Below are positions 42,702 through 51,781 of a stretch of DNA of 64,000 bases, piece by piece. The stretch is from Pseudomonadota bacterium. Lineage in GTDB: Bacteria; Pseudomonadota; Gammaproteobacteria; UBA9214. The first letter of the stretch is position 1. The number at the start of each line of letters is the position of its first letter. A model generated the notes under the pieces. The model saw nothing but the letters and a program-made list of their open reading frames with translations, did no database searches and had not been told where the DNA came from. Location of the stretch: assembly GCA_041395565.1 (NCBI GenBank), contig JAWLAI010000003.1, forward strand, positions 496,001-560,000. Direction: 5' to 3'. Both the position numbers and the translations under genes were made by a program.

Positions 42702-43676
42702 TTGGCCGGCCGCGATCCTGAAGCCGGTACGGTCGGCGGGGCGGCCCGCACCCCGAACACCCGCGCCGGGCCGCTGGTGGTATGGCGCTTCACCGACGGC
42801 AAGCCTGGTCACGACAGCCAGTCGCAGGGTCTGGTCGAGGCCCTGCGTGCGCAGTGCGTGGTCGAGGAGCACAGCATTCATGTCGCGGATTGCCGGGCCG
42901 GCCTGGCGGCCTGCCTGAGCGGTCGCATCACCTTCGGCCAGGACCTGCCCGATCCGGCGCTGCTGATCGGCGCCGGCCATGCCACCCACCTGCCCATGCT
43001 CAACGCCCGGCGCGTGCGCGGCGGGCGGGTGGTGGTGCTGATGAAGCCGACCCTGCCGACGGGGTGGTTCGACCTCTGTGTCATCCCCATGCACGACCGG
43101 CCGCGGCGCAGGGAGAACATCCTGCTGACGCGCGGTGTCCTGAATCGGGTGCGTCCCGCGGCGCAGCGGGACGGTTGCCGGGGACTGATCCTGGTCGGCG
43201 GGCCTTCCGCGCACGTGAGCTGGACCGGGGACGCGGTCGCCGCCCAGATCGCACAGCTGCCGGCGCGCTCCACCGCACTGCAGTGGACGTTGACCACCTC
43301 GCGGCGTACCCCCGCCGGCTTCCTGGAACGGCTCGGTGCCGTTCCGGGGCTCACCATCGTGCCCTGCGACCGCACCGGGCCGGACTGGTTGCCGGCGCAG
43401 CTGGCGGGCGCGGCGCAGGTGTGGGTCACGCAGGACAGCGTGTCCATGATCTTCGAGGCCCTGACCTCGGGTGCCGCGGTCGGCCTGATCGACGTGCCCT
43501 GGCGCAATCCCCGGGACCGGGTGGCGCAGGGCGTCGTGCAGCTGGTGCGGGAGGGACTGGTGACGGCATTCCCTGCCTGGCAGGGCGGCACCGCGCCGCA
43601 GCCGCCGGCCGTGCCGTTCGACGAGGCCGCGCGGGTCGCGGCCTGGATCCTGGAACAATGGCCGGACGTCGGCTGA
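42702..43676 (+). CDS. ELM1/GtrOC1 family putative glycosyltransferase
   Basis: 324 residues from TTG 42702; the exact start is uncertain, with the conserved core beginning at VVWRFTDGKPGHDSQSQGL. This 'mitochondrial fission ELM1-like' (DUF1022) family has a GT-B type fold; GDAVAAQ, TTSRRTP and VTQDSVSMIFEALTSGAAVG match the GT-B-like C-terminal half. In bacteria it is found in LPS core gene clusters. It lies 8 bases after the zinc-finger gene and its final 19 bases overlap the next glycosyltransferase. Confidence 0.8.
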   Translation: MAGRDPEAGTVGGAARTPNTRAGPLVVWRFTDGKPGHDSQSQGLVEALRAQCVVEEHSIHVADCRAGLAACLSGRITFGQDLPDPALLIGAGHATHLPMLNARRVRGGRVVVLMKPTLPTGWFDLCVIPMHDRPRRRENILLTRGVLNRVRPAAQRDGCRGLILVGGPSAHVSWTGDAVAAQIAQLPARSTALQWTLTTSRRTPAGFLERLGAVPGLTIVPCDRTGPDWLPAQLAGAAQVWVTQDSVSMIFEALTSGAAVGLIDVPWRNPRDRVAQGVVQLVREGLVTAFPAWQGGTAPQPPAVPFDEAARVAAWILEQWPDVG

Positions 43677-44779
43677 CCGTGCTGCAGGTGCTCCCGGCGC
43701 TGGAGAGCGGGGGGGTGGAGCGCGGCACGCTGGAAGTGGCGGCCGCGCTGGTCCGGGCCGGCCATCGTTCGCTGGTGGTCTCGGCCGGCGGCCGGCTGGT
43801 CGCCGATCTGACCGCGGCCGGTTCCGCGCACGTGGCCATGGCGGTGGGCCGCAAGTCCCTGCGGGTACTGGCCGAGGTACGACCGTTGCGGCGCCTGCTG
43901 GACGCGGAAGGCGTGGACATCCTGCACGTACGCTCGCGGCTGCCGGCCTGGATCGCCTGGCTGGCCTGGCGCGGGCTGCCGCCGGCGACGCGGCCGCGTT
44001 TCGTCACCACCGTGCACGGCCTCTACTCGGTCAACCGCTACAGCGCGATCATGACCCGCGGCGAGCGGGTGATCGCGGTATCGGATACGGTACGCCGCTA
44101 TATCCTCGATCACTATCCCGGCGTGGATCCGCAGCGCGTGGTCACGATCTACCGCGGCGTGGACCCGGCGGCGTTCCCATACGGCTTCCGGCCGGCGCCG
44201 GACTGGCTGGCTGCCTGGCACGGCCAGTACCCGTCGCTGCAGGGGTGCCGGGTCCTGACCCTGGCCGGGCGGCTGACGCGCTTGAAGGGGCATGCCGATT
44301 TCATCGACCTGGTCGCGACCCTGGTGGCGCGGGGGATCGACGTCCACGGCCTGATCGTGGGGCATCTCGACCCGCGCCGGCAGGCCTATGTCGGGGAGCT
44401 GCAGCGGCTGGTCAAGGATGCCGGGCTGCAGGACCGCATCATCTTCACCGGTCAGCGCAGCGATATCCGCGAGATCTATGCCGTTTCGGATCTCGTCCTG
44501 TCGCTGTCGAACCGGCCGGAGTCCTTCGGCAGGACGGTGCTGGAGCCGCTCTGCCTCGGCGTGCCGGTGCTCGGATACGATCACGGGGGCGTGGGCGAGA
44601 TCCTCGCCGCGCTCTATCCGGCCGGCCGGGTGGCGCCGGGAGATGGCGCCGCCCTGGCCGCCGCGGCCGCACGGCTGCTCGCCGACCCGCCGCCGGTGCC
44701 GCGGGAGTCGCCCTTCACCCTCGGGGCCATGCTGGACACGACGCTGGCGCTGTACCGGGATCTGGCGGGGACGGCCTGA
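43658..44779 (+). CDS. Glycosyltransferase family 4
   Basis: 373 residues from ATG 43658 (MAGRRLTVLQVLPALESGG). GT-B fold: N-terminal GGVERGTLEVAAALVRAGH, and C-terminal donor-binding domain with LTLAGRLTRLKGHADFI, FTGQRSDIREIYAVSDLVLSLS and RPESFGRTVLEPLCLGVPVLG (E-x7-E motif). Probably adds a sugar to the LPS core or capsule. The start overlaps the ELM1-like gene by 19 bases and the stop overlaps the next gene's ATG by one base. Confidence 0.9.
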   Translation: MAGRRLTVLQVLPALESGGVERGTLEVAAALVRAGHRSLVVSAGGRLVADLTAAGSAHVAMAVGRKSLRVLAEVRPLRRLLDAEGVDILHVRSRLPAWIAWLAWRGLPPATRPRFVTTVHGLYSVNRYSAIMTRGERVIAVSDTVRRYILDHYPGVDPQRVVTIYRGVDPAAFPYGFRPAPDWLAAWHGQYPSLQGCRVLTLAGRLTRLKGHADFIDLVATLVARGIDVHGLIVGHLDPRRQAYVGELQRLVKDAGLQDRIIFTGQRSDIREIYAVSDLVLSLSNRPESFGRTVLEPLCLGVPVLGYDHGGVGEILAALYPAGRVAPGDGAALAAAAARLLADPPPVPRESPFTLGAMLDTTLALYRDLAGTA

Positions 44780-45876
44780 TGCGCACCGTGCTGTGGTGGG
44801 GCCGGTTCGATCCCGACTATTCCCGCAACCGGATCCTGCGCCGGCTGCTGGGCGAGCTGGGCTGGCAGGTGCAAGACTTCCATCCCCGCTGCAGCGCGCT
44901 CGCCGGTCTGCAGGCCGCGCTCGCGCGGATCCCGCGCCCCGACCTGGTGTGGGTTCCCTGTTTCCGCCAGCGTGACCTGGCCGCCGCGAGTCGCTGGGCC
45001 CGTAACCGGGGCGTGCCGCTGGTCTTCGATCCGCTGATCTCCGCCTATGACAAGCAGGTGGACGAGCGTGGCAAGATCACGACCGGGAGCGCACGCGCCC
45101 GGCGGCTGCTCGCGCGCGAGCGCGCCCTGTTCCAGCGCGCCGACCGGGTGCTGGCCGATACACCCGCGCATGCCAGGTATTTCGCGGATGTGCTCGATAC
45201 GGACCCGGCGCGGGTGGCGGTGGTGTATGTCGGTGCCGAGGCGGCACTGTTCCGGCCCGCGGCTGCCTCTGCGCCGGAGCAGGGACGTCGGCCGGAAGGG
45301 CTGTTTTACGGCAGCTTCATCCCGTTGCAGGGGCCGCAGGTCGTGGTCGAGGCGGCGCGCCTGTACGCGGGAGCGCCGGTCAGCTGGACACTGCTCGGCC
45401 AGGGACCGCTGCGTGCCGCCTGCGAGGCAGCCGCGGCTGGGCTAGACCATGTCCGTTTCGAGGACTGGCTGCCCTATACGGAGCTGCCGGCACGCATTCG
45501 CCGGGCCGACATCCTGCTCGGCATCTTCGGCACGACGCCCAAGGCCGGGCGCGTCATACCCAACAAGGTGTTCCAGGCGCTGGCCTGCGGCCGGCCCGTC
45601 ATTACGCGCACCGCGACGGCCTATCCCGAGGCGCTGGCCGCGGCGGGCGAGAGCGGCCTGCTCTGGGTGGCGGCGGGCGATGCGGCCGCGCTGGCCGGGC
45701 AGGTGGCGCAGCTGGCGGCCGCACCGGAGCGCCTGCAAGCGCTGGGAGAGGCGGCTGCGGGAAGCAGTGAGGAATACTTTTCCACCGCGATCGTGCGCCG
45801 GCAGTTGCGTGCCGCACTGCAGGGGTTAACATCCGCGCACGACGACACGGATATGCCGGCCCGGAGCGCGCCATGA
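44779..45876 (+). CDS. Glycosyltransferase (GT4-like)
   Basis: 365 residues, starting at the TGATG junction with the previous gene. N-terminal VLWWGRFDPDYSRNRILRRL; C-terminal half with GLFYGSFIPLQGPQVVVEAA, LGQGPLRAACE, RRADILLGIFGTTPKAGRVIPNKVFQALACGRPVITR, which is a GT-B donor domain with the usual E/G-rich binding loop. Donor and acceptor unknown. Its last four bases overlap the next gene. Confidence 0.85.
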   Translation: MRTVLWWGRFDPDYSRNRILRRLLGELGWQVQDFHPRCSALAGLQAALARIPRPDLVWVPCFRQRDLAAASRWARNRGVPLVFDPLISAYDKQVDERGKITTGSARARRLLARERALFQRADRVLADTPAHARYFADVLDTDPARVAVVYVGAEAALFRPAAASAPEQGRRPEGLFYGSFIPLQGPQVVVEAARLYAGAPVSWTLLGQGPLRAACEAAAAGLDHVRFEDWLPYTELPARIRRADILLGIFGTTPKAGRVIPNKVFQALACGRPVITRTATAYPEALAAAGESGLLWVAAGDAAALAGQVAQLAAAPERLQALGEAAAGSSEEYFSTAIVRRQLRAALQGLTSAHDDTDMPARSAP

Positions 45877-46946
45877 GAATCCTGCATGTATCGCACCAGC
45901 AGATGAAGTACCTGGGCGCGCGCAACTACTTCCTGCCGGTGCGTATCAACAACGGCTTCATCCGCAACAATCACGAGGTCTACTGGTTCAGCGACCGTGA
46001 CATGGCGCGCTACTCGACGGTATTCCGCAGCCGCAAGCTCGGTGTGCGCGGCTGCAACCGGCGTTTCCTCGAGGTATGCCGCAACCTTGAGCCCGATGTC
46101 ATCGCCCTGTGCTCGGCCGACATCATCCGCCCGGAGACCCTGCGCGAGGCGCGCCGGATACTGCCCAACGCGGCGCTGTTCCAGTACTACATGGACGCCC
46201 TCTATATACGGGAGAACTACCGGGATGTGAGGCTCAGGCGCGACGTGGTGGACCGGACCTTCGCGACCACGGCGGGGCCGTATCTGTCCCGCATCGCCGG
46301 GACCGGTTCGCCGGCGGCATTCATCCCCAACCCGGTCGACGGCAGCATCGACATCCACCGCTGTCACGAGCGCGCGGACCAGGGCCACGACGTGTTTTTC
46401 GCCGGGCACATGCCGGCCTGGCTGGATCCGCAGGACCTGCGCGCACGCGCCACGCGCCTGATCGGGGAGCGGCTTCCCGGTGTGCGCTGCGCGGTGTACG
46501 GTCACGACTCGCGCCCGTCCCTGTTCGGCAGCGCATTCATCAGGGCGCTGGGCGACGCGAAGATCGGCCTGAATTTCAGCATGCGCCCGGCTGATGCCGG
46601 CAGCGGTCCGGGCGGCGCGCTGTATCTCTATTCCTCGGACCGCATCGGCCTCTTTCTCGGCAACGGGCTGCTGGTGTTTTCCACGCGTGCCTTCAGTCTC
46701 GGCGAGCTGTACGGGTCCGATGCGCTGGTCGAGGTAGACGGGGATGACGATTTCATCGACCGGCTGCGCTTCTACGTGGACAACGATGCCGAACGGCAGG
46801 CGGTCGCCAGGGCCGGGTACGAGCGCGCGCACCGCGAGTTCAACGAGCGGCTGGTGTCCCAGTACATGATCGAGGCCACGCTCGGACTGCCGTTCTCGCA
46901 TCCCTACGCCTGGCCGCTGGAAACCCACCTGGCGCAGCAGGACTGA
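45873..46946 (+). CDS. Putative glycosyltransferase, CgeB-like
   Basis: 357 residues, ATGA overlap with the previous gene. GT-B-like: N-terminal ILHVSHQQMKYLGARNYFLP, a domain with FFAGHMPAWLDPQDLRARA, KIGLNFSMRPADAGSGPGGALYLYSSDRIGLFLGNGLLVF and a C-terminal helix-rich end. The pattern resembles CgeB/spore-maturation-type glycosyltransferases found in surface polysaccharide loci. A GC-rich hairpin (46951-46969) lies between it and the converging GT2 pseudogene. Confidence 0.7.
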   Translation: MRILHVSHQQMKYLGARNYFLPVRINNGFIRNNHEVYWFSDRDMARYSTVFRSRKLGVRGCNRRFLEVCRNLEPDVIALCSADIIRPETLREARRILPNAALFQYYMDALYIRENYRDVRLRRDVVDRTFATTAGPYLSRIAGTGSPAAFIPNPVDGSIDIHRCHERADQGHDVFFAGHMPAWLDPQDLRARATRLIGERLPGVRCAVYGHDSRPSLFGSAFIRALGDAKIGLNFSMRPADAGSGPGGALYLYSSDRIGLFLGNGLLVFSTRAFSLGELYGSDALVEVDGDDDFIDRLRFYVDNDAERQAVARAGYERAHREFNERLVSQYMIEATLGLPFSHPYAWPLETHLAQQD

Positions 46947-46958
46947 GCGTGCGGCGGT

Positions 46959-47881
46959 TCAGCCGCCGCCGGTCGCCCGTCTCGTTATGCGCTCCAGCTT
47001 GCGGGCGAGCTTGACCGGCAGGTACAGCAGGTAGAACAGCGGATCCGGTCCCGGCCGGCGAAAGGTGCCGAAGCGGATCATGGAGCCGTACCGCAACGCC
47101 AGTTTCTTCCAGGTTCCCGCCGCGGGGAAAAATTCCGCGATGGCGTCGTGCTGCGCGACCCTGAATTCATTGCGCAGCTCCAGTCTTTTTTGTGCCGAGT
47201 GTTTTTTTGCAGTGACGCGTTCAAGATATTCGGTTTTCGGTGTGGCGTTATCCTGCATCCATGCATGAAAGCATGCACCTTTCATGACTGTAAGCCGGCC
47301 GGACTTTAGTATTCTCGTGAGAAAAATAATATCAACGCCGTACGCAGGCAGGTCGTTCTGAAATATCTCCTGAAGAGATCGGTCCTGAAAATGCCATAGA
47401 CACACCACGCCAGATGCGCCCGCTCGAACAGGAAGGAATGGACCCTGTGATAAGCGTCTTGATGCAAGCCGCCCTGCCAGTCGCCGAATACGCGAACTTG
47501 TTCTTCGCGAGTGCCGTAGTCAAAGCATAGTTCGCCTGTTGCAGCTGCGACACTCGTGTCTTCAAGCAGTGCTGGCAATACCGTGCCAACATAGTTTGAA
47601 TCGATATAGTCATGACTGCCCAGGAACATGATGAAAGGCGTGGCAGTTTTTTCAAGAATGAATCTCCAGTTGCTTCCTGCGCCGATATTTTTCCCGTGGC
47701 GGAAGTATTCCATGTTTGGATACTCCCGAAGCAGTGTCTGGCATATTGCGCTGGTGCCGTCGGATGATGCATTGTCCGAGACAATGAGTTTTCCGCACTG
47801 CGGTGCTGCGCTGCGAATTGCTATTTCAATGCGTTGTTCTTCGTTATAAACCGGTATTCCGATAGTCAATTGGGTTTTCAT
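46959..47881 (-). pseudogene. Glycosyltransferase family 2, broken by a frameshift
   Basis: The N-terminal part starts at ATG 47881 (MKTQLTIGIPVYNEEQRIEI) with the GT-A features IVSDNASSDGTS and MFLGSHDYIDSNY. Its frame stops at 47306. The reading continues in another frame (from about 47408 to stop 46959): FQNDLPAYGVDIIFLTRIL through KLARKLERITRRATGGG. The join point is a run of three A at 47361-47363, where one missing base explains the shift. If repaired the protein would be 307 residues. Low-GC sequence; real decay or a sequencing error cannot be distinguished. Confidence 0.85.
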
Positions 47882-47942
47882 TGTATTTTTTAAATACAGA
47901 TCTCGTGTGACTTCCGGCAGTCTCGCGCGAGACCGATCAGGC

Positions 47943-48716
47943 TCAGCTGATTCTTTTCAGATATCCATCCGGTGCGGCAGTTATCAGGAGTTTGTTATGG
48001 ATGGTTCTGTCGATTTCGAATTCGGGATGATGATTCAGAAATTCGTGTACGGCAGTTTTGGGGTTGTTGTCCGGATCCCATGGGCGGTTCGGGAACGTGT
48101 CGGCCGGCAGGTCGTTAACCAGTGTGTCGAATACAACGCAGTAGCAGCCCGCCGAAGTCAGTGAACCATATGCTTCAAGTTCTGCCAGCACGTGCTCGTG
48201 TGTGTGATTTGAATCCAGGCATACCATGACTTTCTGATAGCCGGCGGCTATCAGCTTGGCGGTCTCAATGGTGTTTTTGTCGATACTTGATCCTTCTATC
48301 ATCTGGATCCTGTTGAACAGCGGGTGTGCCTCGATGGCATCGCGATTGTGTTTCCGGATATCGATATCTATGCCGAGTACCTTGCGTCCGGATACGCTCG
48401 GATTCAGCGTTCTTCCTTCCGTTATCGCGTCGGTCAAGTCCAGTAGGGCCAGCATCGAGGCATTCAGGATGAGCGAGCCGCCATGGGCGATACCCGTTTC
48501 GATAATCAGATCGGGCTTGGTTTCCCAGATCAATTCCTGAATTGCTGCCATATCCTGTGGATACTGGATTATCGGGCGCCCAAGCGACTCGAAATTGTAC
48601 ATATATTTATGCTGGAAGGATTTTATTTGCCATTCCCGGGTGAGTGCCTGATACCGAGTGTCGGCGGATTGCTTTTCGATGTTGGCCAGGCATTCGGCTT
48701 TGAATTGTTTGTACAT
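47943..48716 (-). CDS. CmcI-family hydroxylase/methyltransferase-like protein
   Basis: 257 residues. Core IIETGIAHGGSLILNASMLAL, GIDIDIRKHNRDAIEAHP, MIEGSSID and MVCLDSNHTHEHVLAELEAYG matches the cephalosporin-hydroxylase/rhamnosyl O-methyltransferase family, SAM-dependent enzymes that methylate hydroxyl groups; the E..G..HGGS and LDSNHTH motifs are intact. In polysaccharide loci such genes usually methylate a sugar. Starts five bases after the GNAT stop on the same strand. Low GC. Confidence 0.85.
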   Translation of the reverse strand: MYKQFKAECLANIEKQSADTRYQALTREWQIKSFQHKYMYNFESLGRPIIQYPQDMAAIQELIWETKPDLIIETGIAHGGSLILNASMLALLDLTDAITEGRTLNPSVSGRKVLGIDIDIRKHNRDAIEAHPLFNRIQMIEGSSIDKNTIETAKLIAAGYQKVMVCLDSNHTHEHVLAELEAYGSLTSAGCYCVVFDTLVNDLPADTFPNRPWDPDNNPKTAVHEFLNHHPEFEIDRTIHNKLLITAAPDGYLKRIS

Positions 48717-48721
48717 GTGTA

Positions 48722-49369
48722 TTAGTCGCGGTTATCTAGTGTATGGTATACGAGTGAGCGCTCTGGCGTGGCATTGTCTGAATTCTCATACCAGCTAACC
48801 TCGCCATCTTGTCGTCTGGAGCTGAGTGCAATGCGTTTCGTTTCGACGAAACCGCACTTTTTGTAAAACTCGATGGCCGGGTTGTCGGAAAGGACCCGTA
48901 CTCCTATCTCCTCGAGCCCGAGTCCATGCCTGGCCCAGTCCAGCAAGGTCAGTAGAGACTGCTTCATGAGCCCGCCCGGGGCAGGTTTCCCTCGAACTAC
49001 CGCATCGGCTTCCCCGTAACGACGGTCCCAGTCTATATAGGCTAATCCCATATAGCCAATTGTGTCACCAGTACTGTCTTCCACCATGAATAATATTCTT
49101 CCACTATCATGGTGTACGGTGTTTGACAGCCACTTTTCCGTTCTATCAGTTGTTGCCGTAAACTCTGTCAGAAATGCCCTGGGGTGGTTGTTTCGCCAGC
49201 GCGTCAGTAGCTCGACATCCTCGTGGTTCAGACAGTCAGGACGTGTTGCAACCGGCCTCAGGTATGCTGTGGCGGGATTGGATACGCGAATCACAACCGC
49301 CGGCCCGGCGCGGTTGGCGGTTTCCTTGATGATATTAAGAACTTGCTGACCCGTATTAATGTCAGTCAT
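48722..49369 (-). CDS. GNAT-family N-acetyltransferase
   Basis: 215 residues from ATG 49369 (MTDINTGQQVLNIIKETANR), which overlaps the aminotransferase stop by eight bases; the longer in-frame start is unsupported. GNAT core: MVEDSTGDTIGYMGLAYIDW, KPAPGGLMKQSLLTLLDWA, GVRVLSDNPAIEFYKKCGFV. Overlap with the DegT aminotransferase suggests it acylates the newly made amino group of a sugar nucleotide, as with FdtC/WecD-type enzymes. Substrate and acyl donor are inferred only. Confidence 0.85.
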   Translation of the reverse strand: MTDINTGQQVLNIIKETANRAGPAVVIRVSNPATAYLRPVATRPDCLNHEDVELLTRWRNNHPRAFLTEFTATTDRTEKWLSNTVHHDSGRILFMVEDSTGDTIGYMGLAYIDWDRRYGEADAVVRGKPAPGGLMKQSLLTLLDWARHGLGLEEIGVRVLSDNPAIEFYKKCGFVETKRIALSSRRQDGEVSWYENSDNATPERSLVYHTLDNRD

Positions 49370-50501
49370 TGCCGTGCTCTTGAAAATAGAGTTGTATCCG
49401 GGAGCAGATATACTCGATTGTCGTGTTTTCCATGCAAGAGTGTAATGGCAGCGAAAGGATTTCATTGGCGATTTGTTCGGTTACAGCCAGTTCTCCACGG
49501 CGGCAGCTCTTCAGCAGGCTGAACCAGTGGCCGGGCTGCCAGTGAATTCCCGTATCAATGCCATGTTCAAGCAGGTAATCGCGCAGTTTCTGGCGGTGAT
49601 TCCCGGGTACCCTTATGTAGTATAAAAACGGGGTGATGCCGGTAAAAGTTGATTTCGGTGTAGTTACCTGCCGGATGGGTTCCAGCAGCTTGTTGTAGAG
49701 GATGCAGGCGGATCTTCGAGTTTCGGATATCCTGTCCATTTTCGCCAGCTGGGCGAGTCCGATCGCGGCATGCAGGTTTGCCATGTGATAGCGGAATCCA
49801 AGCCGATTTACGTCGTAGGTCCAGGCGCGTTGGTTGGTATACATGACTTTTGCAGGCTGCCCCATCCCGATAAGGCGCATTTGATGTAGTAGTTCGACTT
49901 CAGAGTCGCTTTTTACAATAAGTGCGCCGCCATCTATACATGTAATCGTTTTTACAGGATCGAAACTGAACATGCAGATGTCGGAAAAAGTACCTACTTT
50001 CTTCCCTTCATAGTATGAGCCGAAAGAATGTGCGGCATCATGGATTACACGTAAACCATGGCGCTTTGCAAGCGTGGCGGCCGCATTGTGGTCTGCCATG
50101 CAGCAGTCATAATCCATCACGATGACTGCTCTCGTTTTGGGGCTGATCAGTTGCTCGGCTTTCTCCAGATCAATGCAAAGCGTGTCTGGGCGAATATCGC
50201 AAAATACCGGTTGTGCTCCTGTTGCCAGTATCGCCTGGAAGTCTGCAATGTTATTAAACGAGGGGGTAATTACTTCGTCACCCGGTTTCAGATCAATCAG
50301 CAGCATGGATAAATGTAATGCGGAATGTCCTGTATTTACCGCGACAACATGGCGATCCGTGCATCCGATATACTCCTGCAGCGCTAGTTCAAATTCACCG
50401 ACGGATGCGCCCATTCCCAGCCATCCTTGCCTGAGAGAAGAAACCGCAGCATCTATCTCATGCTCTTCAAGGAGTGGCTTGAATACCGGTATTTTTTCCA
50501 T
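49362..50501 (-). CDS. DegT/DnrJ/EryC1/StrS sugar aminotransferase
   Basis: 379 residues. PLP-dependent transaminase of keto-sugar nucleotides: N-terminal VFKPLLEEHEIDAAVSSL, GTGHSALHLS-like VAVNTGHSALHL, NNIADFQAILATGAQPVFCDI, DAAHSFGSYYEGKKVGTFSD, and PLP lysine in CMFSFDPVKTITCIDGGAL (about residue 184). It would install an amino group at a keto position made by RfbG (4-keto) or after rearrangement. Starts eight bases from the methyltransferase stop. Sequence is low-GC and AT-richer than its neighbours. Confidence 0.92.
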   Translation of the reverse strand: MEKIPVFKPLLEEHEIDAAVSSLRQGWLGMGASVGEFELALQEYIGCTDRHVVAVNTGHSALHLSMLLIDLKPGDEVITPSFNNIADFQAILATGAQPVFCDIRPDTLCIDLEKAEQLISPKTRAVIVMDYDCCMADHNAAATLAKRHGLRVIHDAAHSFGSYYEGKKVGTFSDICMFSFDPVKTITCIDGGALIVKSDSEVELLHQMRLIGMGQPAKVMYTNQRAWTYDVNRLGFRYHMANLHAAIGLAQLAKMDRISETRRSACILYNKLLEPIRQVTTPKSTFTGITPFLYYIRVPGNHRQKLRDYLLEHGIDTGIHWQPGHWFSLLKSCRRGELAVTEQIANEILSLPLHSCMENTTIEYICSRIQLYFQEHGND

Positions 50502-50509
50502 ATCCTGCT

Positions 50510-51781
50510 CTATTTTTTGGTTTGGCTGATATTCGGCGAATCAGCAGGTCCATCCTGGTACGTTGCAAGTCTTGGGATGGCTGTAATAAATTTTGCGCCC
50601 CAGCCTGTTGCATAATCCAGCTGAGCAATGATCTCTGTTTTCAGATTCCAGGGCATAATAACTATAAATTCAGGTTTTGCACCGCGTAACTGTTCCTCAT
50701 CAACTATCCGGATTCTGCTGCCGGGCAGGAATTTGCCCTGCTTTGCCGGGTTGCGGTCGACGACAAAGGCAATCAGGTCGGGGCGGATGCCGGCATAGTT
50801 CAGCAGGGTATTGCCCTTGGCGGCGGCACCGTAGGCAGCCACCGTTTTCCCCTGGCGCCGCGCATCGATGAGGAAGGACAGGAAGTCGTACTTGATCCGT
50901 TCCGCCCGGGCCTGGAAGCCGTGGTAGGCGTCCGGGCTGCACAGGCCGGCCTGCCGCTCGCGCTGCAGCATCTCATCGACACTAGCCGCGCGCGCCTGCC
51001 TGCCGGTATCGCGGCGTTGCGCGAACACGCGCAGGCTGCCGCCATGGGTCGGGTGTTCCTCAACATCGAAGATGTCCAGCCCCGCCGCGGTGAAAATGCT
51101 TTCTGCCGCGCTCAGCGACAGATAGGAGAAATGTTCGTGGTAGATGGTGTCGAACTGGCACTCGTCGATCAGGCGCAGCAGGTGCGGGAACTCGAAAGTC
51201 GCAATACCCTGCGGCTTGAGCAGCAGCGCGAAGCCGGCAACGAAATCGTTGATGTCAGGTACGTGTGCCAGCACGTTGTTGGCCGTCATCAGGTCGGCCT
51301 GCCGGTTCTGCCCGGCCAGTTCCAGCGCCAGTCGCGTACCGAAAAAATCCTCCACGATCGGGATGCCGCGGGCGCGTGCCGCCGCCGCCGTACTCGCGGT
51401 CGGCTCCACGCCGGTGCAGGGGATGCCGCGTGCCTTCACATACTGCAGCAGGTAGCCGTCGTTGGCGGCGATTTCCACGACATGGCTGCCGGCATCCAGG
51501 GCGAAGCGTGTCACCATGTCCTCGACGTAGCGTTCGCAATGTGCCAGCCAGCTGCTGGAAAAACCGCTGAAATAGGCGTAGTCGGCATCGAACAGTTCGT
51601 GCGCCCTGGAAAAATCCTCGGTCTGCACGAGCCAGCAGTTCCGGCAGACCAGAACCCGCAGGGGAAACCAGGCTTCCGGTGCGTGCAGCGAGTGTTCGGT
51701 CAGGTAGGCGTTCGAGGGCGGTGCGCTGCCCAGGTCGATGAGCGGCAGATCCAGTGCTGCGCCGCAGTGCCGGCACTTCAT
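50510..51781 (-). CDS. C-methyltransferase (TylCIII/NovU type)
   Basis: 423 residues from ATG 51781. N-terminal zinc-binding domain with MKCRHCGAALDLPLIDLG and CRNCW, central SAM domain (VVEIAANDGYLLQYVKARG, NNVLAHVPDINDFVAG) and C-terminal domain (KTVAAYGAAAKGNTLLNYAG, PWNLKTEI). This three-part architecture is that of sugar C-methyltransferases such as TylCIII and NovU, which methylate carbon 3 or 5 of a keto-deoxysugar nucleotide. It overlaps the epimerase gene by four bases. GC falls progressively in its 3' end. Confidence 0.9.
   Translation of the reverse strand: MKCRHCGAALDLPLIDLGSAPPSNAYLTEHSLHAPEAWFPLRVLVCRNCWLVQTEDFSRAHELFDADYAYFSGFSSSWLAHCERYVEDMVTRFALDAGSHVVEIAANDGYLLQYVKARGIPCTGVEPTASTAAAARARGIPIVEDFFGTRLALELAGQNRQADLMTANNVLAHVPDINDFVAGFALLLKPQGIATFEFPHLLRLIDECQFDTIYHEHFSYLSLSAAESIFTAAGLDIFDVEEHPTHGGSLRVFAQRRDTGRQARAASVDEMLQRERQAGLCSPDAYHGFQARAERIKYDFLSFLIDARRQGKTVAAYGAAAKGNTLLNYAGIRPDLIAFVVDRNPAKQGKFLPGSRIRIVDEEQLRGAKPEFIVIMPWNLKTEIIAQLDYATGWGAKFITAIPRLATYQDGPADSPNISQTKK

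Noticed and set aside
46951..46969. GC-rich hairpin between the 45873 gene and the GT2 pseudogene as a terminator
   Set aside because: The stem GCGGCGG/CCGCCGC is strong but no T run follows on either strand, so it is not called as an intrinsic terminator.
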